This document shows positions 34,827 to 44,940 of a stretch of 64,000 bases of DNA, in pieces. The stretch is taken from assembly GCF_040790665.1 (NCBI RefSeq), contig NZ_CP160850.1:1-64000 (forward strand), read 5' to 3'. The position numbers and the translations under genes were made by a program. This DNA comes from Sulfitobacter pontiacus (GTDB lineage Bacteria > Pseudomonadota > Alphaproteobacteria > Rhodobacterales > Rhodobacteraceae). Numbering within the stretch: position 1 is the first letter of the stretch; each line of letters starts with the position of its first letter. The notes under the pieces were generated by a model that was not told the origin of the DNA, did not search any database, and saw nothing but the letters and a program-made list of their open reading frames with translations.

Positions 34827-37800
34827 GCGATACCCCTGCAAAGCCCCGTGGCGGGCTCGCCGATCTATTCGTCTCGCGGCCGATTTTCGGGATCGTCATC
34901 AACCTGCTGATCCTGATCGCAGGTCTGGCGGCGCTTGTGGCTGTCGACGTGCGGGAAATGCCCGACGTTGACCAGCCGGTTCTATCCGTGCGCACCACCT
35001 ATGAAGGCGCGGTGCCCGCAACCGTCGACCGTGAGGTGACGCAGGTCCTTGAGGATGCCCTGAGCGCGCTTGAGGGGTTATCCTATATGGAATCCACCTC
35101 GACCACGGGGTCGAGCCGGATCACCATTGATCTGTCCGAAGGCACCGATGTCGATGTCGCGGCAAATGAGGCGCGCGAGATCGTTTCGTCCACATTGCGC
35201 GACCTGCCCGATGATATCGAGGATGATCCGACCGTGACCAAAAGCGACAGCAACGCGGATGCGATCATCCGGCTGGCGCTCATGGGCGACGCGAGCCTTG
35301 ATGCGTTGACCGAGCTGGCCGAGGGCGTCGTCTATGACCGGCTGTCCACCATTGACGGCATTGCAGAGGTCACCCTGCGCGGCGAGCAACCCAACGAGTT
35401 CCGCGTGACGCTTGATATGCCCGCGCTGCTTAGTCGGGGGATGACCCTGTTCGATGTCTCTGACGCGCTGGCAGCGCTGCGCGATGACACGCCGCTGGGA
35501 TCGCTGGATTCAGATGCGCAAACCTTGGCGCTGCGGGTCGGCAACGCGAATGTCACCGTTGATACCGTGGGCCAGATCCCGATTGATGCGAATACGCGCG
35601 TTTCTGACGTGGCGTTCGTGCGGCTGCTGCCGGAAGAGGACGCCGTGCTGACCCGCGTGAACGGGCAAACCGCCGTCGGCATGGACATCACGCGGCAATC
35701 CGTGGGCAACACGCTGTCGATCTCGGAAGATGTGGCCGTTGCGGTGACTGATCTGCAATCGGCGCTGCCCGACGGCGTTCGGCTTTTCGTGACCTCTGAC
35801 GACGGGACATTCATCAGGGGATCCTTGACCGAGGTGATGAAATCCATCGCTTTGGCGACGGGGATTGTGGTTGTGGTGATCTTTGCCTTTCTACGTTCCC
35901 CCCGTGCGGTGATGATCCCGGCGGTGACCATTCCGGTGTCGCTGGTGGGCACGGTCGCCGCGATCTGGCTGACGGGGTTCTCGGTCAATACCATCAGCCT
36001 GCTGGCGCTGGTGCTGGCGACGGGGATGGTGGTGGATGACGCGATTGTCGTGATCGAGAATATCGTGCGCAAACGTAAACAGGGGATGGGGGCCTTTGCT
36101 GCCGCCGCGGCGGGCACGAACGAGGTGTTCTTTGCCGTCATCTCTACCACCGCGACGCTGGCGGCGGTGTTTATCCCGATCTCTTTCCTGCCCGGTCAGG
36201 CCGGTGGGGTGTTCAGCGAATTCGGCTTTGTGCTGGCCTTTGCTGTCACGCTGTCGTCCATCACCGCGCTGACGCTGGCACCGGTTCTGGCGGCCTTTCT
36301 TGATCCGGGGAAATCCGCGCTCGAGGCAACGGCAAAGCCGCAAGGCTGGGCCGGGCGGATGTTTGACACGGTGATGGACAAAGCCATTCGCATGCCGTTG
36401 GTGGTGCTGGGGGCGGCGGGGGCCTTTGTGATCGTGGCGGCGGGGGCGGCGGGCACTTTGCCTTCTGCCATCACGCCCGACGAGGATCGCGGGTTCTTTC
36501 TGGTACAGGCGCGCGGCGCCTCTGACACCACGATCGACTACCTTGATACCCAGGTTGATCAGATCGAAGAGATCCTGACCCCCTATCAGGAAAGCGGCGA
36601 GGTCACCTCGGTTCAAAGCATCGTTGGCGTCGGCGGTGGCACCAGCGCCTTCATCATCGTGCGGCTCGATGACTGGAGCAATCGTGACCGCAGCCAATCC
36701 GCACTGGTCGCCGAGATCAGCGGCAAGCTGGCGCGGGTGCCCGGCGTTCAGGCCAGTGCGCGGGGGACCAACAGCCTCAATATCCGCGGCGGCGGGCAGG
36801 GCTTGCAATTCGCGGTGACGGGCAAGGACATCGCGGCGATGACCACGGCAACCGAGGCTTTGGTCGCGGCGATGGCGCAGGATGAGGCGTTTTTGAACCC
36901 GCAACTTTCCAACGACGCGGTGCAGGCGCAATACGAGGTCCGCGTTGATCCCGAAATGGCGAGCGTCTTTGGCCTGACAGAGGCCGAGATCACCCAGACC
37001 ATCGGCGCAATGACCCAAGGCAAGGTCGCCGTCACCGTCTTTGCGGACGAGATCGAGACGGATGTGAATGTCGTCCCCGGTGGCCCGCCGATTGATGACC
37101 CGTCTGATCTTGATAACATCCAGCTGCAGTTGCCGGGGGGTGCCTATGTGCCCCTGTCCGCGGCGGCAGAGCTGGTGCCCGTGGTCAGTCAATCTACGCT
37201 GGAACGGCAGGGCGGGTCGCTGGCGGTGTCGGCGCAGGCGAACCTGAACGACGGTATCGATCTTAGCGTCGCGATGACCCGTCTGACGGCGATTGCTGAT
37301 AGCGTGCTGCCCGACGGGATGGGGATCATCTTTACCGGCGAGGCGGCGACACTGAGCGACAGCCAGACAGAGATGTATATGGTGTTCGGCGTCGCGTTGG
37401 TGGTGGTCTTCCTTGTGCTGGCCGCGCAGTTCGAAAGCATCGCCAGCGCTGTCGTCATCATGCTGACCGTGCCCTTTGGTCTGGCGGCGGCGCTTTTCGC
37501 GATCTCGCTCAGCGGTGGATCGTTGAACTACTACAGTCAGATCGGGCTGGTGATGCTGATCGGGGTGATGGCGAAGAATGGTATCCTGATCGTCGAATTT
37601 GCCAACCAGTTGCGCGAGGCGGGGCAGGATATCGACAGCGCCATCCGGGACGCGCTGCGTCTGCGGATCCGTCCGGTGATGATGACGATGGTATCGACCG
37701 TCTTTGGCGGCTTGCCGTTGATCCTGACCTCGGGGGCGGGGGCCGAAGCGCGCATCGCCGTGGGCTGGGTGATCGTGGGCGGGCTTGGGTTTGCCACCAT

Positions 37801-37903
37801 CTTCACCCTGTTCCTCACGCCAGTCTTCTACCGCTATGTGGCGGTCTGGGGGGCAGAGCCGGGGATGGCATCAAAACGTCTGACCCGCGAGGCGGCGGTC
37901 TGA
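34823..37903 (+). CDS. RND multidrug efflux permease, system 1 (HAE1-like)
   Basis: 1026-residue inner-membrane proton-driven pump. Twelve TM helices in the RND arrangement, with the TM4 proton-relay Asp pair in GMVVDDAIVVIEN (about 400-410) and the TM10 Lys in GVMAKNGILIVEF. The start has the usual FVSRPIFGIVINLL TM1. Substrates cannot be read from sequence. Follows its adaptor with ATGA coupling; no regulator is adjacent. Confidence 0.93.
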   Translation: MSDTPAKPRGGLADLFVSRPIFGIVINLLILIAGLAALVAVDVREMPDVDQPVLSVRTTYEGAVPATVDREVTQVLEDALSALEGLSYMESTSTTGSSRITIDLSEGTDVDVAANEAREIVSSTLRDLPDDIEDDPTVTKSDSNADAIIRLALMGDASLDALTELAEGVVYDRLSTIDGIAEVTLRGEQPNEFRVTLDMPALLSRGMTLFDVSDALAALRDDTPLGSLDSDAQTLALRVGNANVTVDTVGQIPIDANTRVSDVAFVRLLPEEDAVLTRVNGQTAVGMDITRQSVGNTLSISEDVAVAVTDLQSALPDGVRLFVTSDDGTFIRGSLTEVMKSIALATGIVVVVIFAFLRSPRAVMIPAVTIPVSLVGTVAAIWLTGFSVNTISLLALVLATGMVVDDAIVVIENIVRKRKQGMGAFAAAAAGTNEVFFAVISTTATLAAVFIPISFLPGQAGGVFSEFGFVLAFAVTLSSITALTLAPVLAAFLDPGKSALEATAKPQGWAGRMFDTVMDKAIRMPLVVLGAAGAFVIVAAGAAGTLPSAITPDEDRGFFLVQARGASDTTIDYLDTQVDQIEEILTPYQESGEVTSVQSIVGVGGGTSAFIIVRLDDWSNRDRSQSALVAEISGKLARVPGVQASARGTNSLNIRGGGQGLQFAVTGKDIAAMTTATEALVAAMAQDEAFLNPQLSNDAVQAQYEVRVDPEMASVFGLTEAEITQTIGAMTQGKVAVTVFADEIETDVNVVPGGPPIDDPSDLDNIQLQLPGGAYVPLSAAAELVPVVSQSTLERQGGSLAVSAQANLNDGIDLSVAMTRLTAIADSVLPDGMGIIFTGEAATLSDSQTEMYMVFGVALVVVFLVLAAQFESIASAVVIMLTVPFGLAAALFAISLSGGSLNYYSQIGLVMLIGVMAKNGILIVEFANQLREAGQDIDSAIRDALRLRIRPVMMTMVSTVFGGLPLILTSGAGAEARIAVGWVIVGGLGFATIFTLFLTPVFYRYVAVWGAEPGMASKRLTREAAV

Positions 37904-37909
37904 CGAAAA

Positions 37910-37944
37910 CCGCGGGGCCGGTCGCAAAGAACCGGCCCCGCGTT
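37910..37944. terminator. Terminator between RND system 1 and nitroreductase
   Basis: CGCGGGGCCGGT / ACCGGCCCCGCG stem with an 8-nt loop. On the minus strand it is followed by GTTTTC, so it best fits the nitroreductase gene, but the hairpin is symmetrical. Confidence 0.65.
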
Positions 37945-37996
37945 GGTCTGCTTCTGGCGGTGCGAGACGGGTGTTCGCCCCTTCGCCCCGCAGCAA

Positions 37997-38635
37997 TCAG
38001 TCGATATGGGTGACCAGCGTTTCCGCCGACTTGCGTACCTTTTTCATCGGGGCCAGCCAGTCGGATTCCGCGTCGCGGTAGCCCAGAGGCAGCAGGATCA
38101 CCGACCGCAGGCCGCGCTCTTTAAGGCCCAGAATCTCGTCTACCTTCGCTGGGTCGAAACCCTCCATCGGGGTGCTGTCGACCTCTTGTTCAGCGGCGGC
38201 AACCAGTGCCACCCCAAGCGCGATATAGGCCTGACGCGCGGCATGGGCGTAGTTTACCTCGGCATCGCGGGGCAGGTAGTTGTTTTTCAGGTTCTCGTAA
38301 TAGGCGCTGAGCAAGGGCAGGTCGCCACGGGCTTCGACATTCAGATCGGTGACCGCGTCTATGCGGTCTTTGGTGTAGTTATCCCACGCCGCGAACACCA
38401 GCAGATGTGACCCTTCGGTGATCTGGGTCTGGTCGCTGGCGGCTTTCTGGATCTGCGCCAGCTTGTCGGAGTTGGTCACGACCAGCAGCTCGAAGGGCTG
38501 GGTGCCGCTTGAGGTGGGGGTCATGCGGATGGCTTCGACGATGGTGTCGACTTTGTCCTGAGGGACTTTCTTGGACGGGTCCATCTTCTTGGTCGCATAG
38601 CGCCAGTTCAACTGCTCTAATAGGGTGCTGGTCAT
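37997..38635 (-). CDS. NfsB-like NAD(P)H-dependent nitroreductase
   Basis: 212 residues, FMN-dependent nitroreductase fold. Typical opening LEQLNWRYATKKMDPSKKVP, the RMTPTSSGTQPFELLVV phosphate/FMN segment and a C-terminal LPLGYRDAESDWL that matches NfsB-type enzymes. Reduces nitro-aromatics or quinones. I chose the start at 38635 because AGGA lies eight bases upstream; earlier codons have no RBS. Confidence 0.88.
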   Translation of the reverse strand: MTSTLLEQLNWRYATKKMDPSKKVPQDKVDTIVEAIRMTPTSSGTQPFELLVVTNSDKLAQIQKAASDQTQITEGSHLLVFAAWDNYTKDRIDAVTDLNVEARGDLPLLSAYYENLKNNYLPRDAEVNYAHAARQAYIALGVALVAAAEQEVDSTPMEGFDPAKVDEILGLKERGLRSVILLPLGYRDAESDWLAPMKKVRKSAETLVTHID

Positions 38636-38767
38636 CGTGATCATCCTGTTTTTGGCCCCTCGGGGCGGCGTGTGTACCGGCGCGATGTAGGAATCCCCGC
38701 GCCCCAACACAAGGAGACCGGCGCACTTCGCACCGGTCCCTGTTGGTGTTGGGGCGTCAGGTCAGGG

Positions 38768-40303
38768 TCAGATCGACCGGCCCGCCCCGTCCCAGTAGGG
38801 CGCGCGCAGGCGGGGTTTGAAGATCTTGCCGCTGTCTTCGCGGGGCAGGGCCTCGTGGAAATCGACAATCCGTGGCGCTTTGAATCGGGCCAGTTTGCCG
38901 TCAAGGAAATCCAGCACCTTCTGTTTGTCGGCGCTGTGCCCATCGGCCAGTTCAACCGCCGCGACGATCTGTTCGCCAAATTCGGGGTCAGGCGCGCCAA
39001 AGACGGCGACATCGCGGATGAAAGGCGCGCGCATCAGCACCGCTTCGATCTCGGCGGGAAAGATATTGGCCCCGCCCGAGATGATCATGTCTTTCTTGCG
39101 ATCCGTGATGAACAGGAACCCGTCCTCATCCACCGATCCCAGATCCCCGACAGAGAAATGCCCGTGCTTTTCAGCCGAGGCGCGGCTTTCGGGATCGTTG
39201 GAATAGTCGAACCCGCCGAAGGCATCCATGCGGGCATAAATCTCGCCCACCTGACCGGCGGGCAGCTCGTTCCCATCGGGGTCAAGGATCAACAGCGTGC
39301 CGCCCATCTGCATCCGCCCTGCGGTACCGGGCCGTGCCAAAGCGTCTGCCGAGGATACCATCGTCATAAACCCGATCTCTGTCGCGCCGTAGCTTTCCCA
39401 GAACACCGGCCCCCACCAGTCGATCATCGCTACTTTCAGGTCATGTGGCCAGGGTGACCCCGTCGAGACGCAGAATTCCACCGAGGACAGGTCATATTTC
39501 GCCTTCACCTCTTGGGGGAGCTTCAGCATCCGGCTCATCATGGTGGGGACCAGATAGATATGGGTAATGCGCTGAGCCTCGATCGTGGCGAGGAAGCTTT
39601 CGGGATCGAACTTGGGCGCGACAAAGGTCGATACGCCCGGGGTGACCAGCGCGGCAGAGGTCAGCGTTGATGGTGCCGAGTGATAGATCGGCGCGGCCGT
39701 AAAGAACCGCGAGCCGGGTTTGAGCTGCAACATCTCGGTGCCTACGCGCGAAAGCACCTCTTCAAAGTCGCGCTTGGGCCCGCCTCCCAAACGCCGCACG
39801 CCCTTCGGCTTGCCGGTCGAGCCCGAGGTATAGCGCATCAGCGGGCGCATCATCTCGCGCGGGGTGATGGGGTCGGCGGCATCTACCAGCGCGGACCATT
39901 CCGGTGTCTCGGGGTCGGTCTTTGCGGCGGCGTCATCAATGCCATAGGCTTGACGCAGCGCGGTATCAGGGGTGACCGCGATGACCGTGCGCCCTTCGAG
40001 GGCGGGGCGCAGCGCGTCGATCAGGTCACGGTGGATGATCACGAACTGGGCGCCGCTGTCGTCGCAAATGGCGCCGGCCTCTTCTGCGGCGGCGTGCCAG
40101 TTCTGCGCCACGATGACCGTGCCGGCCATGGCCGCAGCGCGCATGACCTCGAGCTGGGTCAGATCGTTGCGCATGATCAGCGCCACAGGCACATCCGCCC
40201 CCGCCCCCAGACGCGTCAGCGCCGCAGCACCCTGCGCCGCGCGCTGTTCAAACGCCTCTCGTGCAAGCTTGCGATCAAAATCCGCAATCACCGTATCCGA
40301 CAT
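38768..40303 (-). CDS. Acyl-CoA synthetase (AMP-binding family)
   Basis: 511-codon ANL-superfamily enzyme that activates a carboxylic acid with ATP and CoA. Core motif YTSGSTGKPKG at about 165-175, WESYGATEIGF (A5) and VGDLGSVDEDGFLFITDRKKDMIISGG (A7-A8). The catalytic Lys is in PREDSGKIFKPRLR near the C-terminus. Start at 40303 follows GGGAG. Resembles FadD/steroid side-chain type ligases. It is divergent from the BASS transporter and KSTD-like genes, with ~217 bp between, suggesting one catabolic locus. Confidence 0.87.
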   Translation of the reverse strand: MSDTVIADFDRKLAREAFEQRAAQGAAALTRLGAGADVPVALIMRNDLTQLEVMRAAAMAGTVIVAQNWHAAAEEAGAICDDSGAQFVIIHRDLIDALRPALEGRTVIAVTPDTALRQAYGIDDAAAKTDPETPEWSALVDAADPITPREMMRPLMRYTSGSTGKPKGVRRLGGGPKRDFEEVLSRVGTEMLQLKPGSRFFTAAPIYHSAPSTLTSAALVTPGVSTFVAPKFDPESFLATIEAQRITHIYLVPTMMSRMLKLPQEVKAKYDLSSVEFCVSTGSPWPHDLKVAMIDWWGPVFWESYGATEIGFMTMVSSADALARPGTAGRMQMGGTLLILDPDGNELPAGQVGEIYARMDAFGGFDYSNDPESRASAEKHGHFSVGDLGSVDEDGFLFITDRKKDMIISGGANIFPAEIEAVLMRAPFIRDVAVFGAPDPEFGEQIVAAVELADGHSADKQKVLDFLDGKLARFKAPRIVDFHEALPREDSGKIFKPRLRAPYWDGAGRSI

Positions 40304-40519
40304 TAGATGTACTCCCATCGTGCCAATGCCCACCCGCCACTTTCGGGCGCGCAGGTTGTTTCGTTCCCTTATGCTAAGGTAACCTTACTTTGGGGAAGGG
40401 TCCATCGGGGGCCCGTGCGCGACGTTACGGCAGAGCGGATTTCTCTTAGGTGAATCGGCACTTGACGGCTATACCGGAAATATATTCTGTTTTTCACAGA
40501 TGTCTTGGGAGGGATAATC

Positions 40520-41386
40520 GTGGACATACTGATTTCGGTCGTCTTGCCGCTTGGCTTGGCGTTTATCATGTTTACCTTGGGTGTCGGGCTGACACCTGCG
40601 GATTTCGCCCGTGTCGGGCAGCGGCCGCTCGCTTTTTTCATCGGGGCGCTGAACCAGAGCATCCTGCTGCCGCTCGTGACCTTTATCTGTGTGCTGGCCT
40701 TCGGCATCCGCGCGGAAATGGCCGTGGGCTTCATGATCTTGGCGGCCTGCCCCGGTGGGGTGACCAGCAATGTGATCTCGAAGCTGGCGAAAGGGGATGT
40801 GGCGCTGTCGGTGTCGCTGACGGCGGTGATCAGCCTTGCCAGTGTGGTGACCGTGCCGCTGATTTTGGGCCTGTCGATGGGATATTTCATGGGCGATGCC
40901 GCGCCCGAGATCGACATCACCAAAACCGCGGTCACCATGTTTGCCCTGACGGTGGTGCCTGTCACGCTTGGCTTGGGCGCGCGGGCGATGGCCCCTGCCG
41001 CGATGACCCGGGCGGAGCCTAAGCTGAGCGCGGTGGCGACGATCCTGTTTGCGGCGATCGTGCTGGCGGCGCTGGCGGCGAATTGGGCGCTGTTTGTGGA
41101 AAATATCGTGGTGATCGGGCCCGCGCTGCTGGTCTTGCTGGCCGCGCTGACCACCATCGGCTTTGCCGTGCCGCGGCTGCTTGGCCGGTCGGTGACCGAG
41201 GCCAAGACCATCTCGGTCGAGACGGGGGTGCAGAACAGTACCCTGGGGATCGCCGTTGCCGCGATCATTGTCGGCGGCGAGGGTGGGTTCACCGCCTATG
41301 CGCTGCCGTCGGCTGTTTACGGTATCCTGATGTATCTGATCATCCTGCCCGTCGTTTTGAAATACCGCCGCATCGGCACAGCGTAA
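40520..41386 (+). CDS. Bile acid:sodium symporter (BASS) family transporter
   Basis: 288 residues, ten TM helices. The start is a GTG preceded by GGGAGGG, giving MDILISVVLPLGLAFIMFTLGVGLT. The family crossover region is readable as ACPGGVTSNVISKLAKGD and the second-half ETGVQNSTLGIAVAA, which carry the two discontinuous-helix motifs that bind Na+ and substrate. Imports organic anions such as bile acids or 2-oxo acids. It lies 10 bp upstream of the KSTD-like flavoprotein gene. Confidence 0.9.
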   Translation: MDILISVVLPLGLAFIMFTLGVGLTPADFARVGQRPLAFFIGALNQSILLPLVTFICVLAFGIRAEMAVGFMILAACPGGVTSNVISKLAKGDVALSVSLTAVISLASVVTVPLILGLSMGYFMGDAAPEIDITKTAVTMFALTVVPVTLGLGARAMAPAAMTRAEPKLSAVATILFAAIVLAALAANWALFVENIVVIGPALLVLLAALTTIGFAVPRLLGRSVTEAKTISVETGVQNSTLGIAVAAIIVGGEGGFTAYALPSAVYGILMYLIILPVVLKYRRIGTA

Positions 41387-41396
41387 GGAGCTTTGC

Positions 41397-43052
41397 ATGA
41401 ACACCTCTGACGTAATTATCGTGGGCGGCGGTCTGGCCGGACTGGTCGCCGCAGCCGAACTGGCTGATCGTGGGAAACAGGTCACCATCATCGATCAGGA
41501 ACCCGAAGCCTTTCTGGGCGGGCAGGCCTTCTGGTCCCTTGGCGGGCTGATGCTGATCGACAGCCCCGAACAGCGCCGGATGGGCATCAAGGACAGCCGC
41601 GAACTTGCGCTGCAAGACTGGATGGGATCGGCGCAGTTCGACCGACCCGAAGACGCATGGCCGCGCAAATGGGCCGAGGCCTATGTCGATTTCGCCGCAG
41701 GCCCGATGCGCAGTTGGCTGTACGATATGGGGATGCGGTGGTTTCCCGTCGTGGGATGGGCCGAACGCGGCGGCAGCTTTGGGTCGGGTCACGGGAATTC
41801 GGTGCCGCGCTTCCACCTGACTTGGGGTGTTGGGCCCGGAACAATGGAACCATTCGAACGCCGCGTGCGGGAACACGAACAGGCCGGTCGCATCGCGCTG
41901 AAATTCCGCCATCGCTGTTCGCATATCATCATGGAAAACGGTGCCGCGGTCGGTGTCTCGGGCGAGGTGCTGGCGGCGGACGGGGCATCGCGCGGGCAAA
42001 AGACCAACCGTGATATCGTGGGCGATTTCGAACTGCGCGCGCCCTCTGTCGTTGTCACCTCCGGCGGGATCGGCGGAGATTTCGAGCTGGTGCGCAAGTC
42101 ATGGCCGACGGCACGTCTTGGGCCCGCCCCGAAAGAGATGATCGCCGGCGTGCCCGCCCACGTCGATGGCCGCATGATCGCCATCAGCGAGGCGGCGGGC
42201 GGCCAGCTGATCAACAATGACCGCATGTGGCACTATACCGAGGGCGTGAAGAACTGGGACCCGATCTGGCCCAACCACGGTATCCGTATCCTGCCCGGCC
42301 CGTCGTCGATGTGGTTCGATGCAAAGGGCAACCGCTTTCCCGCGCCGTCGCTGCCGGGGTTCGACAGTCTGGGGTCTTTGAAGATGATCCTTGATACGGG
42401 CTTTGATTATTCGTGGTTCATCACGACGCAGAAGATCGTGAAAAAGGAATTTGCCCTGTCAGGGTCAGAGCAGAACCCCGATTTCGCCGACAAAAGCTGG
42501 GTCAAAGTCTTGCAGCAACGTATCCTGAACAAGGCCGCGACCCCCGCCGTCGAGGCCTTCAAGGAGCATGGCGAGAATTTCGTCGTCGCCCAAACATTGC
42601 CCGAGCTCATCGCCAAGATGAACGGGATGGAGGGGAATGACCTGTTGTCGCTTGACAAGATCGAGGCCGAGATCAGGGCCCGCGACAGGCAGGTCGATAA
42701 CAACTTCACCAAAGACGCGCAGATCATGGCGATCCATGCGGCGCGGAACTATCGCGGCGACAAGCTGCAACGCACGGCGAAACTGCACAAGATCCTCGAC
42801 CCTGAAAACGGGCCGTTGATCGGGGTCAAGCTGAACATCATCACGCGCAAAACTCTGGGCGGGTTGCAGACCAATCTTGACAGCCAGATGCTGGATGCCT
42901 CTGGCACGCCGATCCCGGGGCTGTTCGCGGCGGGCGAGGTCGCCGGTTTTGGCGGCGGTGGGTATCACGGGTATAACGCGCTTGAGGGGACGTTTCTGGG
43001 CGGCTGCATCTTTTCTGGGCGGCAAGCGGGGCGGGCGGATACAATCGCCTGA
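41397..43052 (+). CDS. FAD-dependent oxidoreductase, 3-ketosteroid-dehydrogenase/fumarate-reductase-like
   Basis: 551 residues. N-terminal FAD motif VGGGLAGLVAAAELADRGKQV, then GQAFWSLGGL, a central domain, and the C-terminal FAD/substrate block ending GLFAAGEVAGFGGGGYHGYNALEGTFLGGCIFSGRQAG. This is the COG3573-type group of flavoproteins related to KSTD and fumarate reductase flavoproteins. Substrate not determined; steroid-like ring dehydrogenation is a possibility given the BASS transporter. AAGGAG precedes the ATG. Confidence 0.85.
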   Translation: MNTSDVIIVGGGLAGLVAAAELADRGKQVTIIDQEPEAFLGGQAFWSLGGLMLIDSPEQRRMGIKDSRELALQDWMGSAQFDRPEDAWPRKWAEAYVDFAAGPMRSWLYDMGMRWFPVVGWAERGGSFGSGHGNSVPRFHLTWGVGPGTMEPFERRVREHEQAGRIALKFRHRCSHIIMENGAAVGVSGEVLAADGASRGQKTNRDIVGDFELRAPSVVVTSGGIGGDFELVRKSWPTARLGPAPKEMIAGVPAHVDGRMIAISEAAGGQLINNDRMWHYTEGVKNWDPIWPNHGIRILPGPSSMWFDAKGNRFPAPSLPGFDSLGSLKMILDTGFDYSWFITTQKIVKKEFALSGSEQNPDFADKSWVKVLQQRILNKAATPAVEAFKEHGENFVVAQTLPELIAKMNGMEGNDLLSLDKIEAEIRARDRQVDNNFTKDAQIMAIHAARNYRGDKLQRTAKLHKILDPENGPLIGVKLNIITRKTLGGLQTNLDSQMLDASGTPIPGLFAAGEVAGFGGGGYHGYNALEGTFLGGCIFSGRQAGRADTIA

Positions 43053-43062
43053 CCCGCAGGCG

Positions 43063-43698
43063 CTAATCCGACAGGTATTGCGCCAGATAACGTTCAAGCA
43101 CTTTGGTCAGCTCTTGCGAATAGGGGCGAGAGCTGCGCCGATCCGCCTGCGCCGCGACCAGATCTTCCATCGCAAGGGAGATCTGGATCGTGGTCTTGGC
43201 CACCACCACCGGATCGCCACCCTGAAACCCGTCGGCACCGCTTTCCCATCTGTTGCATAGAAAGCGGACCAGATCATCGTGGTCGTCATCCTCGATCGCG
43301 AGCGGCCCGCGTTTCGTCGCGAAATGCAGCAGCAGGGGGCGGTAGTAGGGATGTCGCGCCAGATACCTGCGCTGCACATCCAGCACGGCACGCAACCGGT
43401 CCCGCCATGTCGTATGGGCGTGAACATCATCAAGGCTGGCGAAAAGCTTGGCGCGTAATTCATTGGCGGTCTGCGAATAGAGTTCAAGCAGCACGTCATC
43501 AAGCGTGGGAAAATACCGATAGATAGAGCTGACAGGCACCCCGGCACGGGTCGCGATGGCAGTGGTGGTGAGGTCTTGCAACCGGTTCTCGGCCAGCAGC
43601 GCCGCCGTGGCGTTCAGGATGACATGCACGCGGGTCACCGCACGCGACTGGCGCGGCGTTTCACGGGTCCGCAGGGGGCCAAAGATGATCGGGACCAT
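43063..43698 (-). CDS. TetR-family regulator
   Basis: 211 residues from the ATG at 43698 (AAAGGG upstream). N-terminal HTH: ILNATAALLAENRLQDLTTTAIATRAGVPVSSIYRYFPTLDDVL (helices 1-4 of TetR). The C-terminal ligand domain has no recognisable specificity. Convergent with the BASS/KSTD-like pair and ends 10 bp from it; it is the natural candidate regulator of that locus. Confidence 0.85.
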   Translation of the reverse strand: MVPIIFGPLRTRETPRQSRAVTRVHVILNATAALLAENRLQDLTTTAIATRAGVPVSSIYRYFPTLDDVLLELYSQTANELRAKLFASLDDVHAHTTWRDRLRAVLDVQRRYLARHPYYRPLLLHFATKRGPLAIEDDDHDDLVRFLCNRWESGADGFQGGDPVVVAKTTIQISLAMEDLVAAQADRRSSRPYSQELTKVLERYLAQYLSD

Positions 43699-43911
43699 GG
43701 GTTTCCCTTTCTGCGCAGCGATGCGGGTTTCGGCAGTCCCATAACGATAGGGGCGTAGAACCCCAAGCGTAAAGAGAGACGCTGCATCAAGCGACTGCCG
43801 CGGCCTAACCAATCAATCACCCATTCCGATCATTTGGACAATTATAATCCGTTGGATTGATGTATCGGAATAGCCGATAGTGCACAGGTAACGACGATAC
43901 TTAGGCACGCT

Positions 43912-44940
43912 ATGACGGATACGACCCTCTCTGACCACATCCACGCTGATAAAACCACGCCATCGATCTGGCCGGGTCTGGCGCTTGCCGCCATGATCGC
44001 CGCGCTGGCCTTTGCACTGCGGTATCTGCCGGGGGTGGGGATGCTGAGCCCGTTGATCCTCGCGATCCTTCTGGGCATGGCGCTGCGCAACACCCTTGGC
44101 ACGCCCGAGGTGGCGAAGGCAGGGCTTGCGATCAGTATGCGGCCGGTGTTGCGGGCGGGGATTATCCTGATGGGGTTGCAGCTGACGCTGGGGCAGGTTG
44201 CGGCTGTCGGCTGGGTGGGGGTCGCGGTGATCGCGCTGTCGCTGGTGCTGACCTTCGGGTTCACCACATGGCTGGGCCGCGTGCTGGGGGTGGATGCCAA
44301 GCTGACGCAGTTGATCGCGGCGGGCACGTCGATCTGCGGGGCCTCTGCCGTGATCGCAACCAATACCGTCACCCGTGGCCGCGACGAAGACGTCGCCTAT
44401 GCGGTGGCTTGCGTGACGATTTTTGGCTCGCTCTCCATGATCCTGCTGCCCTTGGCCGAAAGCTGGCTGACCCTTGGCCCGCGCGGCTTTGGCCTTTGGA
44501 CCGGTGCGTCGATCCACGAGGTCGCCCAGGTCGTCGCCGCCGCCTTCCAGCGCGGCGAGGAGGCCGGCCAGTTCGGCACGATTGCCAAGCTCACGCGGGT
44601 GATGATGCTTGCCCCGATGATCCTGTGTCTGGGCGCGTTTGCCGCGCGGCGGCGTCAGGGGCAAGGCGGTGGCGGCAAGGCCCCGATCCCGTGGTTTGTT
44701 TTCGGGTTCATCGCGATGGTCGGCGTGGCCTCGACCGGTTGGGTGCCGCAGGCGGTGCTGGACCCCGCGACCGGTGTGACGCAATTCCTGCTGGCGATGG
44801 CGCTTGCGGCGATGGGGCTTGAGACCGATCTGCGCAAACTTGCTGCGGCGGGGGGGCGTCCGGCCTTGCTGGGGGCGGCGGCTTGGGTCTTTATCATGGG
44901 CGTCAGCCTTGCGCTGATCATCCTGACGGGGGCCGCCTGA
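43912..44940 (+). CDS. YeiH/UPF0324-family putative sulfate exporter
   Basis: 342 residues, about ten TM helices. Conserved LSPLILAILLGMALRN, AGIILMGLQLTLGQ, the AAGTSICGASAVIA loop and GASIHEVAQVVAAA identify the UPF0324/YeiH group. Related proteins are linked to export of sulfate/sulfite from sulfonate metabolism, though the direct substrate is often unproven. It is followed with a one-base overlap by a LysR gene, a conserved pairing for this family. Confidence 0.88.
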   Translation: MTDTTLSDHIHADKTTPSIWPGLALAAMIAALAFALRYLPGVGMLSPLILAILLGMALRNTLGTPEVAKAGLAISMRPVLRAGIILMGLQLTLGQVAAVGWVGVAVIALSLVLTFGFTTWLGRVLGVDAKLTQLIAAGTSICGASAVIATNTVTRGRDEDVAYAVACVTIFGSLSMILLPLAESWLTLGPRGFGLWTGASIHEVAQVVAAAFQRGEEAGQFGTIAKLTRVMMLAPMILCLGAFAARRRQGQGGGGKAPIPWFVFGFIAMVGVASTGWVPQAVLDPATGVTQFLLAMALAAMGLETDLRKLAAAGGRPALLGAAAWVFIMGVSLALIILTGAA

